In this document: positions 17,173-25,727 of the stretch, piece by piece
How the letters are laid out: each line of letters opens with the position of its first letter
Numbering within the stretch: the stretch's first letter is position 1
From: Archaeoglobaceae archaeon
Lineage (GTDB): Archaea > Halobacteriota > Archaeoglobi > Archaeoglobales > Archaeoglobaceae
Direction: 5' to 3'
Assembly: GCA_015520485.1 (NCBI GenBank)
Contig: WAPX01000064.1
Location: 1-38,737 of the forward strand
DNA: 38,737 nt
The notes under the pieces: generated by a model
Database searches by the model: none
What the model saw: only the letters and a program-made list of their open reading frames with translations
Told to the model about the DNA's origin: nothing
Program-made: the position numbers and the translations under genes

Positions 17173-18331
17173 TTTCTTTCACCCACCAACTACCAGTTAA
17201 CAATTCGAGCAGAGCATCAATAACTTTATAGACTCCGTCCCCTTCTTTCGCAGAAACGGGTATAATCGGAACATCTTCAGGCAAAAACATCTTTTTTCTT
17301 ATCTCCTCTGGAGGTAAAGCATCGGGTAAATCCTGTTTGTTTGCTGCAACAACGTATGGCAATCCGAAATGTGCCACAGCTTCAAGCATCTGCTTTGCCC
17401 TTGGAAAAGTTTCCGGTTTTGTTGAATCGACGACCAGTATAACTCCAAGAGCTTCTCTGCCGAGCATTTTCAGGATTGGATCGAATCTCTCCTGCCCCGG
17501 AGTGCCAAAAAGGTCTATAGAGAAGCCTTTATACTCCAAGTGCCCGTGGTCAAGGGCTACTGTTGTACCGAGTCTGTCAACAGATATCGCCCTCATCGAA
17601 ACTGCATGCACAAAAGTGCTTTTTCCAGCATTGTAAGGTCCGGTAACGAGTATTTTCGGTATGTACGCCCTGACACCACCCGGTTTAACGAGTTTGAAGA
17701 GAATAGCTTTACTCTTTATGTTCTTCCAGTCCACCTTAACAACGCCGTAGTAGTAGCCGAGAATAACACGGTGGTGTACACCGCCAACTCTGATTACAGC
17801 ATTTGAGTTGTTTTTCACGAACTTCTCTATTTCTTCAGGATACGGCCATGATACAAATGTACAGATCAATCTCGACTCTTTTTCCCTTGCAAAATCATAC
17901 CACTCACCGATACACTCTATACTATCTTCTCCACAAACGTCTATTACTGAGGAGACGGGAATTACGACGACATCGAAGTTTTCTATGACTTTTTTCATAA
18001 CTTCGTTTACTTCTTCAATATCAGTTGGGCTGGCGTTGTACTGGCAATTTGAAGGCAACCCTACGTATCCTGAATACAGGTCAACAATGCTGAAGTTTTC
18101 GTAGTTTTCAACATCCCACCCAAACTCGTTGAATTCTCCAATCGCGACTTCCGGAGAATAGGCAATGGTTGTGTAAGCACATTTACAACCCCTCTCGAGG
18201 TTCGTAAACAGTGTTTGCATTGCAAAAACGTTTCCCTCAACCTCTGGATCTATCCAGTATGTCAGAATTTTGCCCTCTGGAATTTCTTCAATAACATCAT
18301 CAAGCACAGGAATGCCCGTAATCACCTTCAT
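17150..18331 (-). CDS. Degenerate KaiC/RecA domain fused to a Ras/Arf-like GTPase
   Basis: 393 residues in two parts. Residues 1-205 look like a KaiC/RecA fold (GIPVLDDVIEEIPEGKILTY, TIAYSPEVAI, NFDVVVIPVSSVI) but the P-loop is gone: WIDPEVEGNVF stands where GxxxxGKT should be. Residues 220-385 are a complete small GTPase: G1 GPYNAGKS 231-238, switch threonines at 256-257, G3 DLFGTPGQ 273-280 with the catalytic Gln, G4 NKQD 331-334 and G5 SAK 360-362. There is no lipidation signal. The stop overlaps the Roadblock start, and its own start overlaps the upstream ATPase by four bases. It may pair with that intact ATPase as an inactive partner; this is inference. Confidence 0.88.
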   Translation of the reverse strand: MKVITGIPVLDDVIEEIPEGKILTYWIDPEVEGNVFAMQTLFTNLERGCKCAYTTIAYSPEVAIGEFNEFGWDVENYENFSIVDLYSGYVGLPSNCQYNASPTDIEEVNEVMKKVIENFDVVVIPVSSVIDVCGEDSIECIGEWYDFAREKESRLICTFVSWPYPEEIEKFVKNNSNAVIRVGGVHHRVILGYYYGVVKVDWKNIKSKAILFKLVKPGGVRAYIPKILVTGPYNAGKSTFVHAVSMRAISVDRLGTTVALDHGHLEYKGFSIDLFGTPGQERFDPILKMLGREALGVILVVDSTKPETFPRAKQMLEAVAHFGLPYVVAANKQDLPDALPPEEIRKKMFLPEDVPIIPVSAKEGDGVYKVIDALLELLTGSWWVKENEPEVST

Positions 18332-18987
18332 ACGACCACCACTACTCTATTTTCTTCAACAACAATTTCCCTCCACTCCGTTTGAGTGAAAGAGCTGACA
18401 AAGCGAATGTACTTTTTTCCGTTCTCTTCTTTAAACTCGATTACGCCGTTAAACAGTTGCTTTAGAGTTGCTATCGTTCTCTCATCGTGCATCCCGTCTT
18501 CAACTATGTAAAATGCAACAGAGCCGGCTACCTTCACTCTACCGGTTAATATGTGTAAAAATCTGAAAACTGTTTGAAGGTTCATGTACATCAGCAGGGT
18601 GGAAAGGGAGTCGAAGATTACAACGATATCCCTTACACCGCTCCTCCAGAAGTCCTCGAAAAACTTGCTTATTTTTGCAGAGATTCCGGTTAAGTCCATT
18701 ACTGTTTCGTACTTTATAGAGTCAGAATCCTTAACATTTCCAACCATCGATTTCGTTACACAGTCTATAATCTTAACGTACTTGTTACTGTAGTCAATAT
18801 CCAGCCATTCCATAAGCGTTTCTGCAGAATCTCTCGTCAAAACGTATATTCCACCGTAACCCTTTCTTATGAACTCCCTGAAAATTGATCTGACGAACAT
18901 GGATTTCCCTGTAAAAGCTGGACCGTACACCATAATGTTTGAGCCTTTTTTTAGCTGGACATCAGGTAAAACCTGACTCATGTTCAT
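18328..18987 (-). CDS. KaiC-like RecA-superfamily ATPase
   Basis: 219 residues from the ATG at 18987 (MNMSQVLPDVQLKKG). Walker A is GPAFTGKS at 22-29 and Walker B is IVVIFDS at 121-127, so ATP binding is likely. It is a single short domain, about half a KaiC, of the type seen in archaeal signalling and the FlaH group. The open frame reaches 19089, but a TATA-like element (gttatatac, about 19010-19018) about 25 nt before 18987 supports the inner, leaderless start. It heads a minus-strand operon with the GTPase fusion, Roadblock and V4R. Confidence 0.85.
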   Translation of the reverse strand: MNMSQVLPDVQLKKGSNIMVYGPAFTGKSMFVRSIFREFIRKGYGGIYVLTRDSAETLMEWLDIDYSNKYVKIIDCVTKSMVGNVKDSDSIKYETVMDLTGISAKISKFFEDFWRSGVRDIVVIFDSLSTLLMYMNLQTVFRFLHILTGRVKVAGSVAFYIVEDGMHDERTIATLKQLFNGVIEFKEENGKKYIRFVSSFTQTEWREIVVEENRVVVVV

Positions 18988-19004
18988 AATTATAATGACA
19001 TACA

Positions 19005-19018
19005 CATCGTATATAACG
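19005..19018 (-). promoter_or_regulatory. Promoter of the ATPase-GTPase-Roadblock-V4R operon
   Basis: On the minus strand aacgttatatac forms a TATA-like box centred near 19012, which places the transcription start close to the ATG at 18987. It is the only convincing promoter ahead of the four overlapping or nearly adjacent genes. Confidence 0.45.
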
Positions 19019-19133
19019 TTTAGGGTGAATGTAAGCTGATGAGTTATGTTGCTTAGATCGTTAGATAGTTCGGGCAAACAGTCTGGCACTCAATAACAAC
19101 AAAAAACAAAAACATGAGACGTGTGGTGGTGCC

Positions 19134-19694
19134 ATGGAATTCTTAAAAAGACAGATTGAGAGAGCAAACAAAATCGGGAAAAAACTGCTCCTGCAAAGGC
19201 TCATAGACGGGGCAAGTGGAAACATGAGTTTCAGATTTGGCAATCACTTCTACATCACGAAAACAGGAGTTATGTTAGACGAGCTCGACGAAACGTCCTT
19301 TGTCAGAATGGATGTGCTGAGCGATAACTTAAACACTATGGCTTCAAGTGACCAGCTGATTCACAGAGAAGTGTACAGAAAGAGCGACCTTAAAGCTGTT
19401 CTGCACTGTCACGGTGTTTACAACGTCGTCCTCTCGTTTAAAAAGAGCAGCATAATCCCCCTCGACTTAGAAGGCAGGTACTTTCTCGGAGAGGTGAAAG
19501 TCGTCAACTGCAGGTATACTTCCAGAAAAATGGCTGAAATTGTTAGCAAAGAGCTAACGAATAACAGAATAACTGTTGTCAGAGGTCACGGCATTTATGC
19601 CGCTGGAGAAAATCTGGATGAGGCTTACAGGCTTGCAAGCTATCTGGAGCATTCCTGTGAAGTGCTGTGCAAACTGCATAACAGTGATGTGTGA
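19134..19694 (+). CDS. Class II aldolase/adducin family protein
   Basis: 186 residues. GASGNMSFRF (about 23-32) is the phosphate-binding loop, and the zinc site is likely HCHG (His82, His84 region) with the His of RGHGIYA near residue 149. This is the family of fuculose-phosphate and rhamnulose-phosphate aldolases. The archaeal substrate is uncertain; sulfolactate or methylthioribulose type reactions are other options. GGTGGTG precedes the ATG. iorA follows after 58 bases with its own promoter. Confidence 0.85.
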   Translation: MEFLKRQIERANKIGKKLLLQRLIDGASGNMSFRFGNHFYITKTGVMLDELDETSFVRMDVLSDNLNTMASSDQLIHREVYRKSDLKAVLHCHGVYNVVLSFKKSSIIPLDLEGRYFLGEVKVVNCRYTSRKMAEIVSKELTNNRITVVRGHGIYAAGENLDEAYRLASYLEHSCEVLCKLHNSDV

Positions 19695-19752
19695 TACCAA
19701 GTAACCAGAAAAAACGCGAAACTGTTTTTAACGACACGTTCCGGGGGATAGC

Positions 19753-21633
19753 ATGCTGAAAGACGTCCTCAAAACTTCGGGAAAAGCGTTTCTTCTGGGT
19801 AACGAGGCAATAGCGAGGGGAGCTCTTGAAGCTAACATCGACCTGTTTTCATGCTATCCCGGAACGCCGTCATCCGAAATAGGTGATACGCTGAAGTTTG
19901 CATGCAAAAAGCTCGGAAATTTTGTCATGGAGTACTCTGCAAACGAGAAAGTGGCAGTAGAAGTGGCTGCTGCAGCAGCTTTTGCCGGCAAGAGGAGCAT
20001 GGCGGCGATGAAACACGTGGGAATTAACGTGGCGAGCGATACGCTCTTCAGCCTCGCATACACCGGTGTTTCAGGAGCGATGGTTGTCGTGACGGCTGAC
20101 GATCCGAGCATGCACAGCAGTCAGAACGAGCAGGACAACAGGTGGTACGGGCTGTCCATGAAACTGCCGGTTATTGAGCCATCGAGCGTTCAGGAGGCAA
20201 AAGAATTTACGAAGTTCTGTTTTGATTTGTCCTCAGAGTACGAAATTCCAGTACTGCTGAGAACGTATACGAGATTGAGCCACATGAGCGGAATAGTTGA
20301 CCTGTCGCCGCTTCCCGAGAGAGAGCCTGAGAAAGTGAGCTGGAAAGATTACAGGAATCCCAAAAAGTACGTTGTTCTTCCAGCCCATGCGAGAAAACTG
20401 AAAATGGAGCTTCTGGAGAAACTCAAAAGAGTGGAAGAATTTTTAGCAAAATGGAACGGAAACCGGGTGGAAAGTGGAGATGGAAAGCTCGGTGTTGTTG
20501 CGTGTGGATTGAGCTACTGTTACGTGAAAGAGGCCGTAAACAGGCTGGGGCTGGACGCCTCTATTCTGAAAATCTCCTCTCCAAATCCACTTCCGGAAAA
20601 ACTCGTGGCTGACTTCCTAACGAACGTGGAAAAGGCACTGGTTGTTGAGGAGGTTGATCCAGTACTGGAATTGCAGGTTAGAGCAATCGCTCAGAAGGAG
20701 AAACTCGGAGTTGAGGTACACGGAAAGGACGTTCTGCCCTCAAGTTACGAGTACTCCGTCAGCGTGGTTGAAAAAGGGATAGCCAAACTCTGCGGTGTTG
20801 AGACAAGTATCGATTACGATTTGGTGGAGAAAAGAGGCGAAGAGCTTTCCAGAATGGCTCCACCGAGACCTCCAGTGTTCTGCCCCGGATGCCCGCACTC
20901 CGCCACGTTTTACGCTCTCAGAAGGGCTGTTGAAGAGTTAAAGGAAGAGGGGGTTATCGAAGACTGTGCGTTTACCGGAGACATAGGCTGCTACACCCTC
21001 GGAATAAACAGGCCGTACTCAGCGGTGGATACATGCGTGTGCATGGGGGCGAGCATTGGAATCGGGTGCGGTCTCAGCTACGTTTTGAAGAACAAGGTCG
21101 TGGCGACGATAGGTGACTCAACGTTCTTTCACGCGGGAATCCCTCCGCTAATAAACGCCGTTCACACAAAAAGAGACATAACCGTTGTCGTGCTGGACAA
21201 CTCCACCACCGGAATGACCGGGCATCAGCCCCATCCTGGAACAGATGAATTTGGTTGTGGAGAGGGGAAAACGATTGACATAGAGGACGTCGTGAGAGGT
21301 GCTGGAGTGGAGTTCGTAGAGGTCGTAAACTCCTACAGCGTGGAAAAGCTGAAAGATTCGATAAAGAGAGCGATTGCTTACAGCGGAGTTGCCGTCGTGA
21401 TTTCAAGACAGAAGTGTGCCATAGTCAGGAGAAGAGAAGCCAAGAGAAAAGGAAAGAAACTGAAACCCTACAGGATAAACGAGAACTGCGACCTCTGCAT
21501 GAAGTGCGTTAAGGAATTCTCCTGCCCGGCCATCTACGTGGAAAATGGAAAACCTGAGATAAACCCGTCTCTCTGCGTTTCGTGTGGCGTCTGCAGGAGG
21601 ATTTGTCCTGCTGGTGCCATAGAGATGTCTTAA
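19753..21633 (+). CDS. iorA: Indolepyruvate ferredoxin oxidoreductase, alpha subunit
   Basis: 626 residues. The pyrimidine-binding half comes first (LGNEAIARGALEANIDLFSCYPGTPSSE). A thiamine-diphosphate domain follows, with CPGCPHSATFYALRRA and the GDIGCYTLG and IGDSTFFHAG segments. The C-terminus carries two ferredoxin-type cluster motifs, CDLCMKCVKEFSCP and CVSCGVCRRICP. With IorB it oxidises aryl-pyruvates from aromatic amino acids to acyl-CoA. No iorB gene is seen near it. The upstream ggggga before the ATG serves as binding site. Confidence 0.95.
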   Translation: MLKDVLKTSGKAFLLGNEAIARGALEANIDLFSCYPGTPSSEIGDTLKFACKKLGNFVMEYSANEKVAVEVAAAAAFAGKRSMAAMKHVGINVASDTLFSLAYTGVSGAMVVVTADDPSMHSSQNEQDNRWYGLSMKLPVIEPSSVQEAKEFTKFCFDLSSEYEIPVLLRTYTRLSHMSGIVDLSPLPEREPEKVSWKDYRNPKKYVVLPAHARKLKMELLEKLKRVEEFLAKWNGNRVESGDGKLGVVACGLSYCYVKEAVNRLGLDASILKISSPNPLPEKLVADFLTNVEKALVVEEVDPVLELQVRAIAQKEKLGVEVHGKDVLPSSYEYSVSVVEKGIAKLCGVETSIDYDLVEKRGEELSRMAPPRPPVFCPGCPHSATFYALRRAVEELKEEGVIEDCAFTGDIGCYTLGINRPYSAVDTCVCMGASIGIGCGLSYVLKNKVVATIGDSTFFHAGIPPLINAVHTKRDITVVVLDNSTTGMTGHQPHPGTDEFGCGEGKTIDIEDVVRGAGVEFVEVVNSYSVEKLKDSIKRAIAYSGVAVVISRQKCAIVRRREAKRKGKKLKPYRINENCDLCMKCVKEFSCPAIYVENGKPEINPSLCVSCGVCRRICPAGAIEMS

Positions 21634-21807
21634 TTTTGTAAAATTTTTTCCACTAGAGGTCGTTTGTACCGAAATTGCTATCGAAATAACTACTTCAACA
21701 ATTTATAAGGAATTTTTAAAAAACTCGTTTCTAAGAAAAGATTGAAGAAGTTTAACAAAACGATGTTCATAGTAAGGGTTACATGCACTCCACTCAGTTC
21801 AGTTTGT

Positions 21808-22662
21808 TTAAAAAACGGCACCAAACACAAAGCCGAGAAGACCGAAAGACAGCGCTACGAGTGTCTCCTTTCTCAGCTTTCTGATAATTTTTCTCGTGTC
21901 CTCAGCTTTAAGGAGTTTTACACACGTGTGAACGAGCATTGCATCTGTTATAGCTACAGGTACTGCGTATGCCGGATTCATGAACCTCCTGTAAACAATG
22001 GGTGGAATGAAGCTCATGGCAACCGCAGTCAGGAACATCAGAACTGAAAAACGTACGGCCGTTTTAATTCCGAAAACTCTCGCGACAGTCCTGACGTTTC
22101 TGAGAGCGTCGCCCTCAACGTCCTCTATTCCTTTCATCACCTCTCTCCCTATTCCCGAGAGAAAAGCTATCAGCGCTAAAAGCATTACTGGACCTGAAAT
22201 AGTGTTTCTTGCCACAACGCTCCCGAACAAAAACGGAACTGCCATTGAAAACGCTATGTAAACGTTACCGGCAAAGCCAAACTCCTTCAGCTTCAGGTCG
22301 TACAGGTAGCCGAGAACTGTAACTACGAGGGCAAACACGAAAGCGTTAAAACCTATCATGTACGCCGAAATCAAACCAAAGGGTAAGAATACGACGCTCA
22401 CGATTAAAGCCGTCCTCCTCGATAGCTCGCCTCTGACGAGGGGTCTGTCGAGCCTTCTGTTTGCCACGTCAACCTCGTAATCAACGTAGTCGTTCAGAGC
22501 GAAGCCGGAGGCCTGTAAAAAAATTGCGGCAAGCATGCCAAGAACAGCATCTCTCAGCGAGAAGTTTAGACCGGATGCGACGACCATTCCGGATATAACT
22601 CCAAAAGCGTACATAAATCCGTGTTCGAGTCTGCACAGCTCCCAGATAGCTTTTGGTTTCAT
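21808..22662 (-). CDS. UbiA-type prenyltransferase, probable DGGGP synthase
   Basis: 284 residues with about eight membrane helices. The prenyl diphosphate motifs are NDYVDYEVD at about residue 57 and KGIEDVEGD in the second half. The gene follows GGGP synthase with an ATGA overlap, which supports digeranylgeranylglyceryl phosphate synthase: it adds the second C20 chain to glycerol-1-phosphate at the membrane. Other UbiA roles, such as quinone prenylation, remain possible. It is convergent with iorA. Confidence 0.88.
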   Translation of the reverse strand: MKPKAIWELCRLEHGFMYAFGVISGMVVASGLNFSLRDAVLGMLAAIFLQASGFALNDYVDYEVDVANRRLDRPLVRGELSRRTALIVSVVFLPFGLISAYMIGFNAFVFALVVTVLGYLYDLKLKEFGFAGNVYIAFSMAVPFLFGSVVARNTISGPVMLLALIAFLSGIGREVMKGIEDVEGDALRNVRTVARVFGIKTAVRFSVLMFLTAVAMSFIPPIVYRRFMNPAYAVPVAITDAMLVHTCVKLLKAEDTRKIIRKLRKETLVALSFGLLGFVFGAVF

Positions 22663-23390
22663 GAGTCGGGCACCGTTTCGAGGAACTTCTCCACTCCTTC
22701 CTCGTAGAGAACGTTTCCAACGACTATAACGTCTGCGTACCTCAGCATTGTTTTCGCTCTGTCCCTGCTGTCTATTCCGCCACCGTATATAAGGGGGGCT
22801 CTCGTGAGTCTCTCCTTTACCCTTTTAACGACTTCTGGAGAACCAAAAGTTCCGCTGTACTCTATGTATATCGCATCCATTCCGAAGATCCTCTCTCCAG
22901 CAACGGCGTAAGCAGCAGCGAGGTCTGGAGAGATGTTGCACATCGATTTCGTCACTTTTGCGACGGCAGAATCCGGGTTGAGAACTATATAGCCTTCAAA
23001 AACGACCTCGTCGAGCATCGACAGAAATTCCTCGTTCTCGAAGTTCATTTCTATCCACTTGGCGTGCTTTCCCGTTATCCATTCTCCATCCTTTGCGTTC
23101 AGGACTGACGGAACGAAAAGGTAATCTGCCTCGTAAAAAACAGCTTCTGGAGAGGAGGGTTCGAGTATTGTTGGCAGCCCGTAATCCTTTACTAGCCTGA
23201 AAAGCTTTACTGCTTTCTCAAGCGTCACGTTCTGCGTTCCGGAAATCATAACCGCATCTGTCCCGCTCTCTGCAACAGCCTTAACGACGTCCTCTGGATT
23301 CGGTCTGTCCGGGTCGAGTTTTGTTATGTGTTTCCACTTTTTCAGCTCTTCGAGACCTTTTTTTGAAGCTCTGATTGAATTTACAGACAT
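22659..23390 (-). CDS. Geranylgeranylglyceryl phosphate synthase
   Basis: 243 residues, a PcrB/GGGPS TIM barrel. Characteristic segments are [57 protein letters not shown] and [12 protein letters not shown]. It joins geranylgeranyl diphosphate to sn-glycerol-1-phosphate, the first committed step of archaeal lipids, in the cytoplasm. It shares four bases with the DGGGP synthase gene, so both steps are translated together. The start chosen is ATG at 23390; no strong binding site was seen. Confidence 0.95.
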   Translation of the reverse strand: MSVNSIRASKKGLEELKKWKHITKLDPDRPNPEDVVKAVAESGTDAVMISGTQNVTLEKAVKLFRLVKDYGLPTILEPSSPEAVFYEADYLFVPSVLNAKDGEWITGKHAKWIEMNFENEEFLSMLDEVVFEGYIVLNPDSAVAKVTKSMCNISPDLAAAYAVAGERIFGMDAIYIEYSGTFGSPEVVKRVKERLTRAPLIYGGGIDSRDRAKTMLRYADVIVVGNVLYEEGVEKFLETVPDS

Positions 23391-23537
23391 GCTGCTTAGC
23401 TTTCAGGCGGTAAATTGAAAAGGATTTCGGTATCCGGTTTTGATGACATTCTGCTGTAACAGCCAGCAAACAGTCTTTAAAATCCGGATACTTAAAGTTG
23501 AGAAAGGCAGAACTGTGTAATCTGCTGTAATTAAAAA

Positions 23538-24077
23538 CTAAAGCACAAAAACGGCAGCTGCCACAACCGTCGTGTACTTCCCTTTCTTTACGTCAGCCTC
23601 CGCTGTAATGCTTCTGGTCTCAGCCGGTTCAACTCCGAAAGCCGTTCTGAGCATGTACGCAGCGGTCTCCTCCGCATGCTTTCCCGGATCCTTACCATTG
23701 CAAACCCCGTGGTACTCCGTCAGGTATCCGTGAACTGCTGGATCTGACGGAATTGCCACTCCAATGCTCGCAAAAATTCTTTCCCCGGTCTTATTGCTTG
23801 AATGCCTTGCCATGACGCAGAAAACTATCTGACCGGGAAAAAGCTCCTTCAGCCCGTCTTCTCTGCTTATCAGCTCGCATCCCGGCGGGTATATGCTGCT
23901 GACGGGAACGAGGTTGAACCTCTCTATTCCCGCATCTCTCAGAGAGAGTTCGAAGCTCACCAGCTCGTCTTCGTGGTACCCAGCACCGCATGTGAAAAAG
24001 ACTTTCTTTGGAACGAGTTTCAGCTGTGCCACGCTGGATACCGTTTTGCAACACTCCTGAAGTTCCATTTCCTCCAT
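23538..24077 (-). CDS. pdaD: Pyruvoyl-dependent arginine decarboxylase
   Basis: 179 residues. The self-cleavage site is the Ser60-Ser61 pair in VPVSSIYPPGCE; the beta chain ends at the first Ser and the second becomes the pyruvoyl group. CVMARHSSN and HAEETAAYML are the other family segments. It converts arginine to agmatine, the first step of archaeal polyamine synthesis. The first ATG gives 179 residues, slightly longer than some homologues; the second ATG three codons later is equally possible. It points the same way as the GGGPS gene but is 147 bases upstream. Confidence 0.93.
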   Translation of the reverse strand: MEEMELQECCKTVSSVAQLKLVPKKVFFTCGAGYHEDELVSFELSLRDAGIERFNLVPVSSIYPPGCELISREDGLKELFPGQIVFCVMARHSSNKTGERIFASIGVAIPSDPAVHGYLTEYHGVCNGKDPGKHAEETAAYMLRTAFGVEPAETRSITAEADVKKGKYTTVVAAAVFVL

Positions 24078-24190
24078 TGCTCAATCCCTCCCGAACCGTT
24101 TATTAAATTTTATCCCGAACACGTCATCCTCAAACACATATTCTCGCATCTACACTAATCCACCTGTTTCAGGAGGCCAGTTTTATTGAG

Positions 24191-24301
24191 ATGACCGCAG
24201 CAAATGGAATGCTGAAACAGGAAAGCCGGACGGAAAAACCGGAGCAGGAAATGAAAAAGGGAAAGGAAGGAAAAAGAAAAACAATTAAAAGCCCGGAGTA
24301 G
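24191..24301 (+). CDS. Very short basic ORF, doubtful
   Basis: A 36-codon frame rich in lysine and glutamate (ATG at 24191, stop TAG at 24299-24301). An aggagg about 15 bases before the ATG is too far for a normal binding site. It lies directly upstream of the ferredoxin gene. The composition could reflect a small nucleic-acid-binding protein or only purine-rich leader DNA. Confidence 0.15.
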   Translation: MTAANGMLKQESRTEKPEQEMKKGKEGKRKTIKSPE

Positions 24302-24311
24302 GTTTTGTTTT

Positions 24312-24509
24312 ATGCCCTCTAACTGTAAAATCGTCGTTGACAGGTTCAGGTGTGCATACTGCGGAGCCTGCGTTTCAGTTTGTAAGAACGACGCCAACGA
24401 GCTCGTGGAAACTTTTCTTGTGATAGACGAGAGTAAATGCAACTGCTGCAAGCTCTGCGTTAAGGTATGCCCGATGAACGCTCTGAGTGTTGAGAGCTCT
24501 GAGGGGTGA
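24312..24509 (+). CDS. 2[4Fe-4S] ferredoxin, likely partner of geranylgeranyl reductase
   Basis: 65 residues with two cluster motifs, [11 protein letters not shown] and [12 protein letters not shown], and a longer linker between them. It has no other domain. The stop codon falls inside the binding site of the geranylgeranyl reductase gene, and only five bases separate the two. In Methanosarcina the neighbouring ferredoxin is the specific electron donor for this reductase, and the arrangement here suggests the same. A cytoplasmic electron carrier. Confidence 0.92.
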   Translation: MPSNCKIVVDRFRCAYCGACVSVCKNDANELVETFLVIDESKCNCCKLCVKVCPMNALSVESSEG

Positions 24510-24514
24510 TACGA

Positions 24515-25693
24515 ATGCACGATTACGATGTCGTTGTGGTTGGTGCAGGACCGGGAGGAAGCACGGCAGCCAGAAGCTGCGCTGAGGAAGGACTCAGGGT
24601 TTTGATGGTTGAGAAGAGACAGGAAATAGGAGCTCCGGTCAGGTGTGCTGAGGGCGTAAGCAAGTCCGAGCTGAGCTCCCTCGTGGAGGTGAAGAAGAAG
24701 TGGATAGCCAAGGAAGTTCAGGGGGCAAAAATCTATTCTCCTGACAACACTCTGATAACCCTCTCAGCCGAACAGGCGGGAAATGAGGTTGGATACATAC
24801 TCGAGAGAAAGATTTTCGACAGGTGGCTGGCAAAGCAGGCTGCCAGGGCTGGTGCTGACGTACTCGTAAAAACGGCAGCGGTTGGAGTTGAGAAGGAGAA
24901 GGACGGACTCAGAGTAAAGCTGAGGAGGGCCGGGGAGTTTTTTGAAGTTACGGTGAAGATGATCATAGGGGCAGATGGAGTGGAGAGCAGGGTTGGAAAG
25001 TGGATGGGAATAGACACGACGCTGAAGCTGAACGAGATAGAGAGCTGCGTGCAGTACCTGATAACGGGTTTGGAGGACATGTACGATATGGAATACTGCC
25101 ACTTCTGGATTGGACATGCAAGGTCTCCCGGAGGTTACATCTGGCTGTTTCCAAAGGGTAACGGCTCAGCAAACGTTGGTATAGGTGTCATGCCATCGAT
25201 GGCAAAAAAGCCTGCAAAGTACTACCTAGACAAGTTTCTGGAAAGCGAAGGCATCAGCACGTCAAAGATAGTGGAGGTTGTTGCCGGTGGCGTGCCCGTA
25301 AGTCCAATAGACAGGATTTCTGCGGAGAGGTGCCTGCTCGTGGGAGATGCGGCAAGACACGCTGACCCGATAACGGGTGGAGGCATAATAAACGCCATGA
25401 GAGGTGGAAAAATAGCCGGAAAGGTTGCTGCCGAGGCAGTGAAAAGAGACGACTTCTCAGCAAAATTCCTGAGCAGGTACGATGAATTGTGCAGAGAGGA
25501 TTTTGGAAAAACACTTGAAAGAAATAAAGTTTTGCAGAAGAAAATACTGAAGATGAAGGACGAAACACTGAACAGCATAGCCAAGAGCCTTGAAGGCTAC
25601 AGAATGGAAGACTTGAGCGTTACAGGAATTGTGAAGGTGCTGATAAAGAAGAATCCGAAGATATTCTGGGACTTGAAGTCTCTGTTCTTTTAA
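24515..25693 (+). CDS. Geranylgeranyl reductase
   Basis: 392 residues, starting [20 protein letters not shown]. The FAD-binding GAGPGG is at 10-15, and the second FAD segment is [17 protein letters not shown]. YGxWxxP-like features around [10 protein letters not shown] match the archaeal family. It saturates the double bonds of the geranylgeranyl chains of membrane lipids with electrons from ferredoxin. The ATG at 24515 follows GAGGGGTGAT; the frame to 24506 overlaps the ferredoxin gene and is less likely. With GGGPS and DGGGPS two kilobases away, three lipid steps are clustered. Confidence 0.95.
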   Translation: MHDYDVVVVGAGPGGSTAARSCAEEGLRVLMVEKRQEIGAPVRCAEGVSKSELSSLVEVKKKWIAKEVQGAKIYSPDNTLITLSAEQAGNEVGYILERKIFDRWLAKQAARAGADVLVKTAAVGVEKEKDGLRVKLRRAGEFFEVTVKMIIGADGVESRVGKWMGIDTTLKLNEIESCVQYLITGLEDMYDMEYCHFWIGHARSPGGYIWLFPKGNGSANVGIGVMPSMAKKPAKYYLDKFLESEGISTSKIVEVVAGGVPVSPIDRISAERCLLVGDAARHADPITGGGIINAMRGGKIAGKVAAEAVKRDDFSAKFLSRYDELCREDFGKTLERNKVLQKKILKMKDETLNSIAKSLEGYRMEDLSVTGIVKVLIKKNPKIFWDLKSLFF

Positions 25694-25727
25694 CTTTAAA
25701 ACTTAATTCGACTCCGGAGATGAAGAC

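Noticed and set aside
23438-23475. C/D box small RNA (ttgatgac box)
   Set aside because: A C-like box is present but no D box (CTGA) at a suitable distance.
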